From Aptenodytes patagonicus (taxonomy: Eukaryota; Chordata; Aves; Sphenisciformes; Spheniscidae), in assembly GCF_965638725.1 (NCBI RefSeq), contig NC_134949.1, positions 50,682,151 to 50,746,150 of the forward strand: a stretch of 64,000 nucleotides of DNA. The letters are read 5' to 3'. This document shows positions 42,006 to 55,975 of the stretch, piece after piece; positions within the stretch are counted from its first letter, which is position 1, and the number at the start of each line of letters is the position of its first letter. The notes under the pieces were generated by a model. The model was given only the letters and a program-made list of their open reading frames with translations. It was not told the DNA's origin and made no database searches. The position numbers and the translations under genes are program-made.

Positions 42006-44141
42006 GTCAGGACAGCTGCATAAGGCACAGCTTGGGAAGAAGGTACAAAAAAATCTGCACACCTTTAATGAACCTTAGACTCATATACAAATAATGGCTA
42101 CCAAGACAGCATGGTATGGCCAGTTACTGCTCAGGGAATGCAGGGAAAAGTGAGAAAACGCCCAAAATATAGAAGCTTACATATTTGTAAACTCAGAGTT
42201 TAAGGACCAAAAAAAAAGGGCTAATGATCTAATATTTTATTAACTGTTCTATTGTTTCAACCTCTCATATATCACAAGCCTCCACATTTCATCCAGTTTT
42301 TCTAATAACAAATGTATTAACTATGTTTAACTTAAATATATCTTCCAGAAAGTCACATGGTCTTGATTTGCAGACATCAGGAAATGGGGCCTTTGGTTCC
42401 TTTGGTGGGCTGCTCAAAGGATCAAACCCTCTCTTTGTGAAAAATGTGTAATCTACTTCCAAAAAATGCCTGGATTCAGGCATTTCCCAAACTTCTCATT
42501 ATCTCCCACTCCATAAGGCTGTAGGATTCTTGGTCGCTCAGTATTTGATGCTGGGAAAGTTCTTTCAGGCTGTTGAGCTATGCTAACCAGGGTAGAGAGC
42601 TAAGGTCCAGCTGCCAGGAGCTCTTCCAACCCTGATGTCATTCTGGTGGCACTGCTCTGCCCTCTCTCCAGTTTCTGAAGTCCTTACACCAACATTGACA
42701 ACAACAAGATAAGCAGTTTCCTACCATCCGCCATGCCGCATTTCAAAGTGAAATCTCACCTTTCCTCCCCGTGATTGTTATACACCCAAGGGTCTCACTG
42801 GCCCTTTCTGCCCTAACATCGTGCTGTTAGCTGCTACTCTTGCTCGTCTGCCAAGATGCAAATTCATTCCAGCCACTGGACATAGTTTCCCATTGCATAG
42901 GCAAAGGACCTGTATTTCTTATTTCTAAATGAATGAATGACCTTGAGTATGTTTCAGTAAGGGCAAATATAACACAAATGGACTGCTTATCAAGCAATAT
43001 AGATCACTCGGTATCAGCACTTTATTGTCTTTGTTTTATGTTCCTCCAGACTGTGGCATATAAGCAATTTAAGAGCGGAGATTTTATATGTATTTTCAAA
43101 ACACTAACGAAAATCCTTAATAGCGCTTTCACAGTGCTGGTCCCTGCAGAACTTGACTGGAAACATTTCCATTCAGTGATGAGTCTCCATTGACAGTCTT
43201 TTTGAGAACAACCAGTTCTACTCCATTTATTGTGTTCTTAACAAAGCTATTATGACTGGAAAAAATATCCAAACAAATGAAAGCTCTGGATGTCAGAGCA
43301 CCAAGGGACAAATCCTCTTCTCTCTGAAATCAAGTAGAGCTTGGGAATGTTCTTTGTTGAGTGCAGGAACACTCAGTCTGAAAAAATTAAACCACCACTC
43401 ACTCCTATATTGCCACACACACAGAGGAAATTCATTTGCAGCAATCAACAGCATCTTTCCCTCTAATCCAAGGTAACAATAATCTATTCCATGTAATCTG
43501 AATGACAGTAGTCAACTGAGAAATTTTTTAGTGGATTTAACTAAAACAATCCATTAGCATTCACAAGCATAGACAGTAAACCAAGACTGAATAGCAACTT
43601 ACTTTGAAAAACAAAACAAAGCAAAACAAAATAACCCACAATTATTTATTTATAAGTGTATTAATTAACAAATGGAATAAATTCACTCCATGACCATATT
43701 AATGGATCATCATGCAAAAAGTATGATATTGCAGGGTTTTGTGCAGTCACTGAATATCCAAACAATCAGCCGAAAGGTGACATTTAAATATCATTGTGCA
43801 ATAAAATGCACAGCGCAAGATAAAAACAAACAGACCCCCTCCTACCATTTAAAGGAAACACGGATGAAAAACTTATGAGAAACAATGAAAGTCGATGGGC
43901 TTGTGTGTTACTATGAAGATGAGCCCACTGCCTGGTCCTTTTCACCATCACTGATCTTAGAAGTTTTAGCTGGACAGATAAACAGCAGTAGGAGGCAGCC
44001 TTATTTACAACACATTAAACGAAAGATAAGGTGGAGTTCAGTGCACCACCTAAAACAGGGACACCTCTTAAGAGTCAGTCTATTGCTCTCTGCTCCTTTA
44101 GTGACGCTGGCTGCCCTTTGCTGTCATGAGTAAGCATCTTC

Positions 44142-44172
44142 CATGCCATAAGATGCAGAGCATTATGGCATG
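44142..44172. repeat. 31-bp hairpin with 13 paired bases and a 2-nt bulge
   Basis: CATGCCATA (44142-44150) pairs with TATGGCATG (44164-44172). Inside, ATGC pairs with GCAT around an AGA loop, with AG left as a bulge on one side. Alternatively a 10-bp stem CATGCCATAA/TTATGGCATG forms with an 11-nt loop. No family is recognised. Confidence 0.75.
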
Positions 44173-45217
44173 CCCTGTTTCACAGGATGCCAATTCAGTA
44201 TGACCAATCCTCCTGGTTTCATGGAGCAAAAAGAAAACAAGCGCTTTAGGAGAGTGTTAGCAGTCTCCTAAAGTAAGAGAACATATGGGCAGCCCCTATT
44301 GCTTCCAAAACTTATTTCACTATTTCATAACGATGATGTTAGCGTTGCCCTGGCTCCCCAGCTCCCCTTCTGGATTTTAGAGCCCCAAAGCTTGGCAGCA
44401 GTGTACCCCTCTTGTGCAAAAATGGATGTCTGAGAAGACAAAGATAGCAATGATCTGGAATTGTGTAAGAAAAATCAGTTTTAACCTTATTCTGACTCCT
44501 TATGGTTAACTGATGATACCTCCACCAGTGGGTTACAAAAAGTAAACAGGTATGTGATCTCTAGCTACTAAATAAAAGTAATGCCATTTAAGTCCCTTAA
44601 GATCTCCCAAGAAGCCAGCAGTAGTACTGGGGAAAATACTCAAATGGAGCGCACAGTCTTTGCAAGACTGCAGGGTACTACAGGCAGCATCCATTGCCCA
44701 GCGGGGTTTGACTCAGAAAAACAATCACATTAAACTGGCAGAGACTCCCTTCACCTGGCACTTCCCCGGATGCAGTGAGAGTACGTCCCTTGTACTTTGG
44801 TAGCCACTATCAGACAATGCTTTTCCTATTCCTCTGGGCCTGCAACGCCACCTGAAAGAAGCAGAGAGACCCTGTCCTACCCTGTGATTCCTAAAACAGT
44901 TTATTGCCAGCCTGATACTCCTGTCCACACCCCACACAAGTAAGCTGGGGGTGTAGTTCATCCAGCAGAGCTACACCCCCAACAGCTACCGCCCAAGAGC
45001 AGGAGTCCAGCTGGGTTTCCCACAAAACACAGGGCTGCTGCCTGGCAGCTGGAACAAAACCAAACCAGTCCAGTGTGTTTTACGTGTAAACTCAGTGTAG
45101 CTATTACAAAAAACCACAGGTGTGTTTAGGTCCTGTTAGAGCACTCTATTCTCAAGGAAGCTGTGCTTAAAATGTCCGGTTTTATGCTTAGTGAGCTTGA
45201 CTTAGTTAGCAATCACG

Positions 45218-45227
45218 TTGACGTCAA
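45218..45227. promoter_or_regulatory. palindromic CRE TTGACGTCAA
   Basis: This contains the full consensus CRE TGACGTCA (45219-45226), a CREB/ATF site, in otherwise CpG-poor AT-rich DNA about 12.7 kb from the BTG1 promoter. Function is unknown. Confidence 0.3.
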
Positions 45228-48200
45228 TCCAAAGTGAATCCAGTGATCTCAAATGAGCCATTTTACTTTGACACTAAATAGCAGAACTTGGCCTCTTGTG
45301 TTTGGGAACTGACTTTTGAAAACTGAGAGAAGCATGAGATGAGGGCTGAAATAAATACTTATTTCTTCTTTACATTAAGAAAATAATACATATAAATTAG
45401 CACATAGTACAAAATTCCCTGGGGAAAAGTGTGTGTGCCCACAGCACAGGGCACGGGAAGCTGCCATGGGACGAGCCAAACCCTGCAACTTCTCAGAAAT
45501 AAATTTCCACAGTTCCAACTACTTGAGCACATATTCCCGAAATTCAGGAAACATATTGCTAATGATTTCCTCTAAGGTACTGCAATTCCAGCGGATTTCA
45601 AAATGAGTATGTGAGCAGAGTAAGCTATTCTTCATTTGGGGCATTAAGAGTCAACAAAATAGTTACAGGTATCTAATCAACATTCTGCAAGTTGAAGCAC
45701 ATTAAACAATCACATGTAGGACCATTTAGAAGGAGAGGGTGAGACTCACCTAACTAGATGGAGTCAGTGATATCTGAGCAAGCTGTCTCACTCTCTATAC
45801 AAAGAAGAGAACACAATGCTTATTCTAGAGTGCATCCCTTCTAGCCTAGGACACTGAAATCAGTTTGAGGATTTTCCCATAAAAGGTCATCAGGTGAGCC
45901 TAGGGAAGAGGTCTCAGACTCAGGCGTGGTGATGTCTGGAGAGAGTTAATGTTGGGAGAGAGAGAAGCCAATGGAGAGGCATTCTCAGCTGGATGCAGGG
46001 CACTAGTAAAGGAGGTGACAAGCCTCTCTGAAACTATTTTCTCCACCTGTGGATCAGTCTCTCTAACTCCTGATAAAAATCAATCAAATTAATTTCAACT
46101 CAAACTGATGACACCTATGTCACCGTTAGTTCAGAAAAGGACATTTGTTCATGGCTTAAGCATTTTGTAATGAGATTTAACATGCCCTAACTTCAGACTT
46201 TCGTTTGACTTTCCATCCTCCAGTTTCTCCAGTTCCCTCCTCTCATTGCCATTTCTCCAAAGGGCAGAACTTCAGATAAAAAGCTTAAGTATAAGAATTC
46301 TCCCTATGTTTCCAGGGAGAAAGACACAGGGTGCTTACTTGCCTTTGGTTGTGTCCACCACTTTTTGCATAAATATTATGCAATAATAATTGTTTAACCA
46401 TAGCAAGGTATTTGCAGAAGCTTCTCACACATTCTCACACAGCCATTCCAATCTCTTCTTTCATAGCAATAATTTAGGTTCTTGTATAATTGCATGGATG
46501 TACCTCTACATACTTGTAGTGTGTAACTGAACTGTTAAACATTTTAAGTAACCTGACCATTCTCAAGAAGGTAAGGCAATGTGCAGACCCACCACGGGAA
46601 CAGCCAACCATCCACAATTACCTCTCCCTGAATAATTTCCACTGAAAAGGGTTCTTTGTTTACAAATCATTAGCCAAAAGGGCCTTTTTGCATTTTATAT
46701 TACACCCCACCACCACCGATAGAATAACTGCATTCTACACCACTGCAGCTCCCCTGGCCGCTGACCTTATGTTATCTGCAGCCCAGGCTGGATCCACACT
46801 GCCTACAGCTACATCTGGAAAGCAGGCTGCAGAGAAAATAATCACTTGAGAACCTAATTCTAGCAAATCAGCACGGCCCTTTATCTTGGACTCGAGCAGT
46901 ATATAGTAACAGTGGATGCAGTCGAACACATGCCAAACTCAAGGACCATGAAGACAAAGGATAGGATTATCCACTGAATTGTGAATGTGCAAAGTCAGTT
47001 TCCCAAAGTACTGCTGCTGTGCTACCTAATGAGCACGTAACATGAACACTGCAGAGCAGTGCCCCACGTTCCTATAGGTATCTTAAAAGCAGCTGTACAA
47101 TGCCTGTGAGGTTTCTAGCGAGCACGCTTAGCTCGCAAACAAAATTTGTCAGGCTTATTTGCATAGGAGCCTGGGGCAATGAGATTTAGAATAAATGGAA
47201 ACTTTCAAATATACACAAGAAAGAGGTAAGCTAAAATTAAAAGCTTCTTGGGTTTTTTCCCCCTGTAAATTCCCTTGTTTGTCCTCAAGGACAGCATATA
47301 AATGTGTATGTTACAGCCCATGTGATCAGACACTCTCTCAAGAACTATAAGCAATGGGACTATGAGTCATTATTAGGCTGGAATTACATTCAGTTCTTTC
47401 CCACTGACTCACCATATGGATTATTTGTCTAGTCTTTTGCTCTCTGCACTCCCTTCCCTCCCCCACAGACCATACATGACCCCTTCCTGAAATTTCAGCA
47501 CACGTGTGTTTGCTTCGCACGTCCCAGCTCTTGCAGCCAGGTGACAACAGCAGTCTGCAGGGCTCCTGCACACAGACGTTGAGCTCACCGCTTCCCCAGC
47601 CATCTGCCAGAGGCTGCCAGCTCCCCAGCAGATGTGACAGCAGCACTGGGCTCCCACCGTGTCTCAGGCATTGCGGTCTGACATGACACAAATCTACCAA
47701 CCTAAACACCTTCAGCTAACTTTGAGCAAGAATCAGAAGAGCCATTTCTGCCACCCCACCTACCAGGATGGTAATTTCTGGCAAAGTGGAGGAAGGAGTG
47801 GGTTTGGATAGTTACACACCTTAACCCGCTGCAGCTAGGTCAGACCTAGCAATACATCAGCCAAAGCTTTCATCTTTCATTTAAAAGAAAAAGGTAAAGC
47901 TAGTTCCTAGCCTTCACAGTTGTAGAAAAAATGTGTTGAAGTTATGACTTCCAAATCTTCAAAGGCATATTGTAAATAAAAGTGCTGACATTTATTGCTT
48001 TTAAGCAAATCACATACTGGAGTGTGACTCATGAACATTGGAACTGGCAAGCACCGAGGCAATCATGTTGAGAATGAGATCATGATGCAGTAGGTGTGCA
48101 GCATTCTCTTTTCAGCCTATTCGCTGTCTCTATTCTACAGTAATAAAGAGGAAAGTTTCTTGTCAGTCAATAATAAAGACTTTAATGTGCCTTCCAGTGC

Positions 48201-51200
48201 CTATGGAAATAATAGAAAACAGATATCTGCCTCCCTGAGAAAGCTTTTGACACATACTTGATCTTATAAATACTGAAGGGCATATGACATATTCACATGA
48301 ATAAGTCAAAAAGCTTCATGGTACTCATAACGGTAAAATTAGGACTGTACAAAGGCTGGGGTCTTAGATTTTAAAAGTGCAGATCACATTGGAACTCAAA
48401 TCTTCCTTTTACTGATTGTAAACTGCTTACAAAGGGATGCTCCTGTAGATAGGACGGTGCACCAAGAAGGGGCAAGAAAAGGAAATCAACATATCTGTAC
48501 TGCAGAATTAGTCATGAGGTTACATTAGTTTGATAATTCAGGAGACATTTTGTACATATGTCAGGTTGGCTTGGAATTAACTTCAACTTCAGTAACTCTA
48601 CGAATAATGATTTCAAATTTTAATGACGTGCACATATTTTTCAACCGAGTAATTGTGGAAACCATCACTTTCAGTATTCAGAGTCAGTGTTCTGCTGTTC
48701 ATGATGCAGGACTTGTCAATTCTGCAAGCAACAAGCTTTGAAGATAGTCACAGGAACATTTGGATAAACAATCAAGCAGATATATTTGTTCAGCTGTCCT
48801 TCTGTACAATGTACTTACGTATTTTGCAACATGGTTCTTCTCAGTTATATTACAAAAGCCTCACCCCTGTTAAATATATCCAGACAACAAATAAAGTATC
48901 AAATATAATCAAAATTTAGTCTGGTACCTTCGTTACACAGAAACAGATCCTTTACAAACATGGAACTAAATTTATCATTTTGTCATGATTCAGACTGATA
49001 CTGCCATTTCCACTGCCTTATTTTTTCCCTACCGATCTGAAGTCTACAAACAGAACGACCTTACACCAACTGCAAGCTGGGGAGTTAGGCGATAGGCTGT
49101 AAATGACAACGGAAGCAAGCAGTTAGGCGTTAAAAAAGAGGTGATTATAATACAAGCTAAATTTAGAGGTGGAATTGCAAGGGTTGGTTAATATCACTAG
49201 TATAACTTGATAGCATTAGGTGTACCACACGGGCAGCTTGATTTTATTTTGCAGTTATGATATAGAGCCTTTTACACTTGTAAACAAATTTCTAATTTAC
49301 ACACTATAGAACTTGAATGTTACCAGACAGAAGCAACTGTTCTGGTGCACCCATCTAGGGAAGGGTGCTAGGCTCAACCAAAATGGACCTTTTGCTGATT
49401 GTTCAGACAACTTCTTACCAGAAACCAGAGAAATCTCTCTCCTGTGTTACAAAGTATTAGCACGAATATACAATTCAGAAAAAGTATCTTAGCTTTATTT
49501 CATTTCAGCCTGGTATTAAATTGATTAAAATGTTGCAAACATTCCCTTAGACAACTACAATTTGCTTCAAAACTCTACAGAAAATCTTGAAAATCTGCTC
49601 AACTGAGTAGCAAATTGAGTTGAGCTGCAAATTCACATTCAGAAAATTGAAAGAGAAAAGTAGGAATACATGTTCCTGTTAATACCAATGTATTAAGGCA
49701 TAAAAAGTGAATAAGGAGGATAATTTTCCCCCATCTATGTGAATTAACAATCTTCAGAACACCTGCAGTGACCTGTGAATTAAATCACAGCAAGCAGGGA
49801 CTTCAGGATGACCCACTGAAAAAGACTCTAATAATTAAATATGTGTGTATATATATATTTATACAAGAAATTTACATGCGTGCCCCTGTGTAAATACAAA
49901 TAAAACTTGGTTTAAACTTCAATGCATGGAAGGAATGTTGTCTTTCAATATTCTTAAAGTACAAGAAACTCGTTAATTAACCTGTAGCCAGCAGAACTCC
50001 AAAACCACCAATTATTACGTGTTCTTAGGTTAAAAAAGCAATAATAATTGAATTTTATAGCACACAGAACAGCAAGGGCACACTGTTGGCATTTCTTAAT
50101 TGCAGCCAATGTCAGCAGATGATACTATTGGTACTAGAAATCTGTCTTTAAGCTGATCTTGAAGTTAGAAGCTGTACCCAAGCCTTAGCTCCATGTTATA
50201 GCCCTTCAGGTAAGCGTTGCTGTCTGGAACCCGACCGTGAAAGCTGGGCAGCGTCCCCAGCCCTGCCCCTGTCGCTGGGCATTTCAGACGCTGCTACTCC
50301 TTGCATATATTCAAGGCTGCTCCAAGAACGCCGAAGTTGTCCTCCCTTGCTTCCTTACAGTGCTAACAGATTCATTTGTTTATCATTTTATTCAGTTATA
50401 TAACCAGCACATTAAAACAATCACGCTGGATTTTACAATGCCCCAGAGAAACTGCAAAGCTAGAGGCCATTTCCTGACATCCAAGAGGTAAAAGTATCAA
50501 ATAAAGCTACACCTCTCAAGAAAACTTTAAAAGGTTGTTGCAAGCTGTGATGAGACGCTGAGCGGCTGATCACAGGAATCACAAGGCAAAAACACTTCTC
50601 TCTGCAAAAACATACTTGACATTCCCTCAGCCTGGGATTTTTCTTATCCAGCATCATCACAGTCCTATTTCTCTTCCTCGTGTGTTGTCATGGGTCACTT
50701 TCAGTGGAGAAAACCTCAAAACTTGAAGATGCAGCATTTTACTTGTTTTCCTTAGTCGCGAGTCATTTCTCCTTGCCAGCTTTGCAGTCACAGAATTGCA
50801 ATGCTACAAGGGCAAATATCTGCTGTCGTGCACGCAGCGTTACTGCTCGTGTGGATTTCTTCCCAGCAGCTGGGAGGAAATGTTCTTCTTGTTTAGACAA
50901 AAATATCAAATGGTTAGGAAATAAGGAGTTAGGAAAAGCTGTATACAAGGTTCATGCTTGAGAAACACAAGGGCACAGAAGACTTAGCCACTAAGAAAAT
51001 TCCATTGGACATTAAGTTACAATAATTTACATCTGCTCATTTATGGTAAGTCAGCCATTTTACTGTTGACCTACTTTGTATCAGCAATAATTTGTCACAG
51101 TGCATTCTCCAACTGCTACTGAAAGAAAGGTTGAAACCATACATTAAGAGCATAGTGTCAAAGCAACTGATGTTAATTATACCCTGCAACTCCTATGTTG

Positions 51201-54200
51201 ATGAAATTGTCACTGCCAACCATTAATACAGCATTTACTGTCTAAGCCCAGCTTGCTCTACCAACCCTTGAAAGCCACTGAATTAACATCCTGCTTCACA
51301 ATGTTCACTTTATGCCACATTGGAATGTAAATCTGAAACATGTAAAAATAACCTCTGCTATTACACCAAGAATGTGTAAATATACACTCCTTTTTAGGAG
51401 AGCTATTTATCTCCAGTCTATACATGTTTCACTCTTTAAACTAAAAACAGCTTTAATGTTCTTCAGTCAAGTGGCAGCTTTTGCCAATATAAACTACTTC
51501 TAAAAATTATGGCAAAGTAGAGGAAACTTTGGAAAACGTAGAGTGCTACTTGATTTATGGACATTCAGAAATAAGCTTTACATAGGTGCACAAAAAAAGA
51601 AAAGCAGCAATGTTCTTCATTTCATTCATTGCTAACCTGCACAATAACAAGAGATCGTATTCTCCCAGCATAAGTAAGCAAGGTTAATTAGAAGGACACC
51701 TCATGCAGATTTAGTGTTCATGTTTAGTGACATCTGCTTAATTTGGTGACAGAAATGTTTACAAGCATCAGCACAAACCAACCACTCCAGGAGCATTAAC
51801 CGGATTCTTTATGGTATGCACGTCAGTAAACTGTTTTGTAAGGTCCTCCTGCTGCAGTACAGTTCCCCCTGCTTCTAAATCATCTCTCAAGCTACTCTTT
51901 TACCTATTTAAACTGAAGGCAGTCAAGAGCATACAGGCTTAACAATATTTAGCCTTCAGAATTGTCATCACTAGCTATGATAGGAGGCAGCACAACTTGA
52001 TCTTCTGATCCAAGACGACTCGTTTTAGTGATGAATAGGAGAGACTTTATCCTATGAACTGATTCAATATGATATACAACAGAAGTAGAAGCTGGTGATG
52101 GTATTTTCACATCAGAAGAGTGCCTCACGTAGGTTGTTTCCAAATTCTCATGTAGACTGATAGAACAAACCAATAATAAGAAAATCCCATGGCATGATGA
52201 GGCCTGTCATACCAATCTACCAGAAAATCTTTGCAGAGTCAGCAGAGAAGTAGAAAACTAAAATCAGCACTATTAGTAATTGCACGAAAGCCCCCACATC
52301 TCTATGCAGACCTAAGAATGACCCTAAGATCTAGAGGAGGAAAAAGTCCAAATGACTGCTTAAGCCACATGTACATCTCCAGAATAAGCAGGAAAAAAAC
52401 CCACCCAACTGCAAAGAGAGCAGAAGAACAGAGATTCTTACAGGATACATATAATACAACTCTCTATAGAAGCATTGTTATTGAACATGAAATACAAAAG
52501 TAAACTCAAGTACATAGGATCTGATATTACACATAGCACAGTGGGCGAACATGCTGTGAGAAAAAGAAACATTTGCTCACCTGGCATAAACTAGATGCCA
52601 ATTGTACACTTTATAAACATATTCACTGAATTGTCAACAAGTCTTAGCAGACCGGTCCGTCAGTCTAAGAACAGCTGTAACATTAAAACTGCGTACAGCT
52701 GAGCCTGGCCTCAGAACACCAACAGAACAACAGGATTATTCAGTGCTTCACAACGAAAGTCCAAGTAATTTAACTAACGTGCACTGGGCAAGCAGGTCTT
52801 GAATGTGCTCTCTCATCTCTAATAATTTGCGTTAAAGTAAGAGCCTTGATGGTTTCATAATGGCACCTTAAATGAAATTCAAAAGTGACAAGCATTTAGC
52901 TTAGTGCACTGTTTGTTCTACCTGCACCAAAACATAGGATTGGCAACAGCCTCCTCCTAGAGACATACTCCATTTTTCTCAGGAGTCCTTCCTATGCCCT
53001 GCTGCCACAGTATGCTAAGTACTTTCAAAATTAGACAAGGGCACATTGTGTGCACATGGGGGTATATTTAAATTCCAGCTGGAAGAAATCCCAACAACTC
53101 TGAGGACACAGGTTGTACCAATTACTAGTTACAGCTGCAGTTAAAAACTATGCCATGAATGAAAGCACCCTACCGTAAAAGGACTAAAATGTTAATCATC
53201 TAAGGGAGCAAGCTCATTCTTGGTTCAGTGTCACATGCCAGCCACGCAGATGGAATACTTGCTGCCTCGCAAAGCTATGCTTAACTTATCAAAAAGAAAG
53301 TACCAACAGCTGATGCTTTCATAATTTGCATAGCTCATGTCAAAGACCAACTACACAGCTACCCTTTTTGATGCTGTTCTTACTGTGCAGCAGAAAAGAC
53401 TATAGGCAGCACCACAATATACCAACCACAGCTCACTCAGCAGCGAGCTTCATGAAAGTTTAATATAGGAAGGCTTACAGGAAGCCAAGCTCAATGTTTT
53501 TCTTTCTATTTGGATATACTTATGCTGTCTGCGGACATGTAACACGACAAACATCTTTGAACACTCCTGTTGCTTGAATAAACCCCTTGCTTACAGACTT
53601 AACAACTTGAAAGCATCATTTTAAAAGCAGTAGAATTTTTAAGGTATCAAGATGTGGACCTAAACTTTGACTCTATGCATGAGTAACACCTGTACTTTAA
53701 AGCACGTTCATTCTGAAGCTTTGGTAATAGATCTATTATTGCCAGATCCAGATACTGAGCAAGCTCTTTAAAGTTCACTGCTTCAGGAGCACTTAGGCTT
53801 CCACCAGTCTATGCCAGAAAGTCATAGTACTAGAGAAGACCTAACAATACTTTAAAGTGCTGAATGTTGGCATACATATGCAGATCATGGTAAAAATAGT
53901 ATCTGTAAAGCTGAACTTTCAAAAACACAGTGGGAAAGAAAGTGGTAAAAAAAGCTAGACAGTTCAGTCTTATGTTTTGCATATATATAATCAGTTACAT
54001 TACGGATCAGAAGACAAAGATCTGAACTGGAGATACAACACATTACTATCGTCACATTGTAAAGGCTCATAGTTGAGCAGGAGCTGCCACAATGCATGGC
54101 AAGCCTGAAGCTCAGTTCTATCCGTAGCTAGCAAGTTTAGTTGGCAAGTAATGATTGTTTTCTTTTTCTTCAGAGCAACAGCAGCAGTCCTCATAACTGA

Positions 54201-55076
54201 AGTGACCAAGTTGGGTAGGCCTTTTATTAAACACTCACAGAACAAAGTGCACAGGAGATAAGGAACAGAAAGTTCTTGCGTTTTACTCCAGCACTTTAAC
54301 AAGTGTAAATAAAGTAGTAAGGAATTTCTCTCAAGTGTAACTAACCACTGTGCTGTATACAAATGACATTAGTGTGGTGCTTAAGTGAATCACATCTCCA
54401 CATCATTCATTAACTTTGAATACACATATAAGTATGGGCTTCTCACTTCGCCTCAACCAACCTTTTAAGTTTGGGAAAAAAGATCTACATACCTTTTGTT
54501 GAATCCCATCTTAATGATTTCTAAAGTGAAAGTCTTGCATCTGAAGAAAGCAAAAGGCGAGCAACCTTTCTGTAGAGTGGTTAACCTGCTCTTAAAGCTA
54601 AGGGACACTTGTCCCAGAAACTCTTATTGAGCAGGGAATGGAATCCATCAGGGAAGAACTGAGAACTTGTGAGCAAGTAGGTCAAAATGGACATTTAGGT
54701 TTGCTATATCCTTCATCAGGAAGCCAAGTAAACTTTAATCCTCTGGATTTATTCAAGTCATCTTTGGTGGATGTTATTTCTGTACCTTTTCCTCATATCC
54801 TGGAATTATTGGCCCTGGAGTTATTTCCACATTGACTGATTTTAAAAGGTTTAAAGTGACATGTACATCATTGTGTTTCCCTAAACTTCCCACGCATTTA
54901 TATACGAGGTCTTCATTAATCCATGTCTGCACCAAGTGTTCCCTAGCATCAGGGTGCCATTGATGTTCTTAAGCCTTTATAGTACCTATTTCATTTCTAC
55001 TGTGAGGCAAAAATAGTTTAACTGATCCTATGTAATCACGACAAGAGATTAATTAAAATGCCAAGATAGGAAACAA

Positions 55077-55082
55077 TTTATT
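55077..55082 (-). terminator. BTG1: BTG1 polyadenylation signal AATAAA
   Basis: The plus strand reads TTTATT, giving AATAAA on the minus strand about 895 nt after the stop codon. Cleavage would fall near 55055-55065, followed by U/GU-containing sequence. It is the first canonical signal downstream of the BTG1 stop, and the position is inferred without transcript data. Confidence 0.75.
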
Positions 55083-55149
55083 ATAGAGAGAAGAAAAATT
55101 TCTCATCCAAAATATAGAAATCTGTACAACTTTGCCACAATCAATATAC

Positions 55150-55178
55150 ATGAACTGTACAAATTTACACCAGTTCAT
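55150..55178 (-). promoter_or_regulatory. BTG1: RNA hairpin in BTG1 3'UTR, 8-bp stem, Pumilio-like loop
   Basis: The arms ATGAACTG (55150-55157) and CAGTTCAT (55171-55178) are perfectly complementary. In the mRNA the 13-nt loop contains UGUAAAUU, close to the Pumilio consensus UGUANAUA. The hairpin lies about 70 nt upstream of the poly(A) signal. The structure is directly visible; any function is inference. Confidence 0.4.
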
Positions 55179-55494
55179 AATTTACCAAATAAAAGATGAC
55201 TAACAAAGTTCACAAAATAGATGGTGGTTTGTGGAAAAGACTTTTACCCAATTAAGAACAAGGAAATTACAAACCAGACCTCCACTTTCTAAAAATAAGA
55301 AGTTTACTCAGTCTTAGAAAACTACAAGCTAGCAAATGTACAGATAGCTGGCTGGTGCTAACACCACAGTTCAGACAGTGTCTTTATATGGTCTTTTTAA
55401 AGCCTGTTGCCATGGCAGATTCTGATCACTTGCTACTTTTGAGGCCAATGTAAAGATCTGACCATTTCCCCAGGTCATACTTACTAGTTTATCT

Positions 55495-55502
55495 TATGTA
55501 CA
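55495..55502 (-). promoter_or_regulatory. BTG1: Pumilio response element candidate UGUACAUA in BTG1 3'UTR
   Basis: The plus strand TATGTACA gives UGUACAUA in the mRNA, an exact match to the Pumilio consensus UGUANAUA. A near match, UGUAUAUU, lies at 55143-55150. Such octamers are common by chance in AU-rich UTRs, so only the match itself is supported. Confidence 0.4.
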
Positions 55503-55975
55503 TTTATACATATTTGTAAGTGCTAGGTAAAAGTCTGAAAAATAAAATTTCCAGTACTATCGTGTTCATAACAATAAGTCTTGTTACTGAGCTGCCAAAA
55601 ATGCTAACAATTAATAAATGTAATAGTGCAAATTTACTCTGCAAGACCTACTGCAGAGAATCACTTTATAAATACAGATTGGGGTTGAAAATTGGTGTAG
55701 AAATTAAGTAAGATGTCTTGGAGAAACTGACCCTTCCTAGATCTTCTTCACTCCCTAGCAAGTTGCAATCATTTTGACTCACAGGCTATTAAATCACTGA
55801 AAGGTACTGTCCAAACTATGGCACTGTCACTTTAAAGTATACCACTCTAACGTGTGCCAGATCTTCACAGCTGTGACATGGTTTAAATTCCATAATCCAT
55901 CCCCAGAGGTGCCCACCCAAAGTAAAAACCAAATTTATCCATCCATTTTAAGGTGATCCATCCACAGACTATATC

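Larger units (their letters stand above)
35309..55059. other. gene desert segment downstream of BTG1; no gene recognised
   Basis: About 20 kb of AT-rich unique sequence. It contains a T18 run (41988-42005), a C-rich run near 38345-38374, a bulged hairpin (44142-44172), a palindromic CRE (45218-45227) and a CATCAGCTGATG palindrome (37135-37146). The part just below 55060 may belong to a longer BTG1 3'UTR, as human BTG1 has long forms; a minus-strand AATAAA is at 54223-54228. No protein domain was recognised in any open frame. Confidence 0.5.
55060..55975 (-). other. BTG1: BTG1 3' untranslated region (proximal form)
   Basis: This AT-rich stretch of about 0.9 kb runs from the TAA stop to just past the first canonical AATAAA on the minus strand. 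The length suits a BTG1 mRNA of about 1.8 kb, the size I recall for the short human form. On the RNA strand it contains several AUUUA pentamers (around 55614, 55672, 55791 and 55884), a UGUACAUA Pumilio-type octamer and a perfect hairpin near the 3' end. These suit an unstable, tightly regulated mRNA. The 3' boundary is estimated from the signal, and longer forms using distal signals (for example TTTATT at 54223-54228 on the plus strand) are possible. Confidence 0.75.

Noticed and set aside
42560-42690. Possible second antisense CR1 fragment
   Set aside because: A short likeness to CR1 (CTGCCCTCTCTCCAGTTTCT region) was not supported by ordered landmarks on either side.
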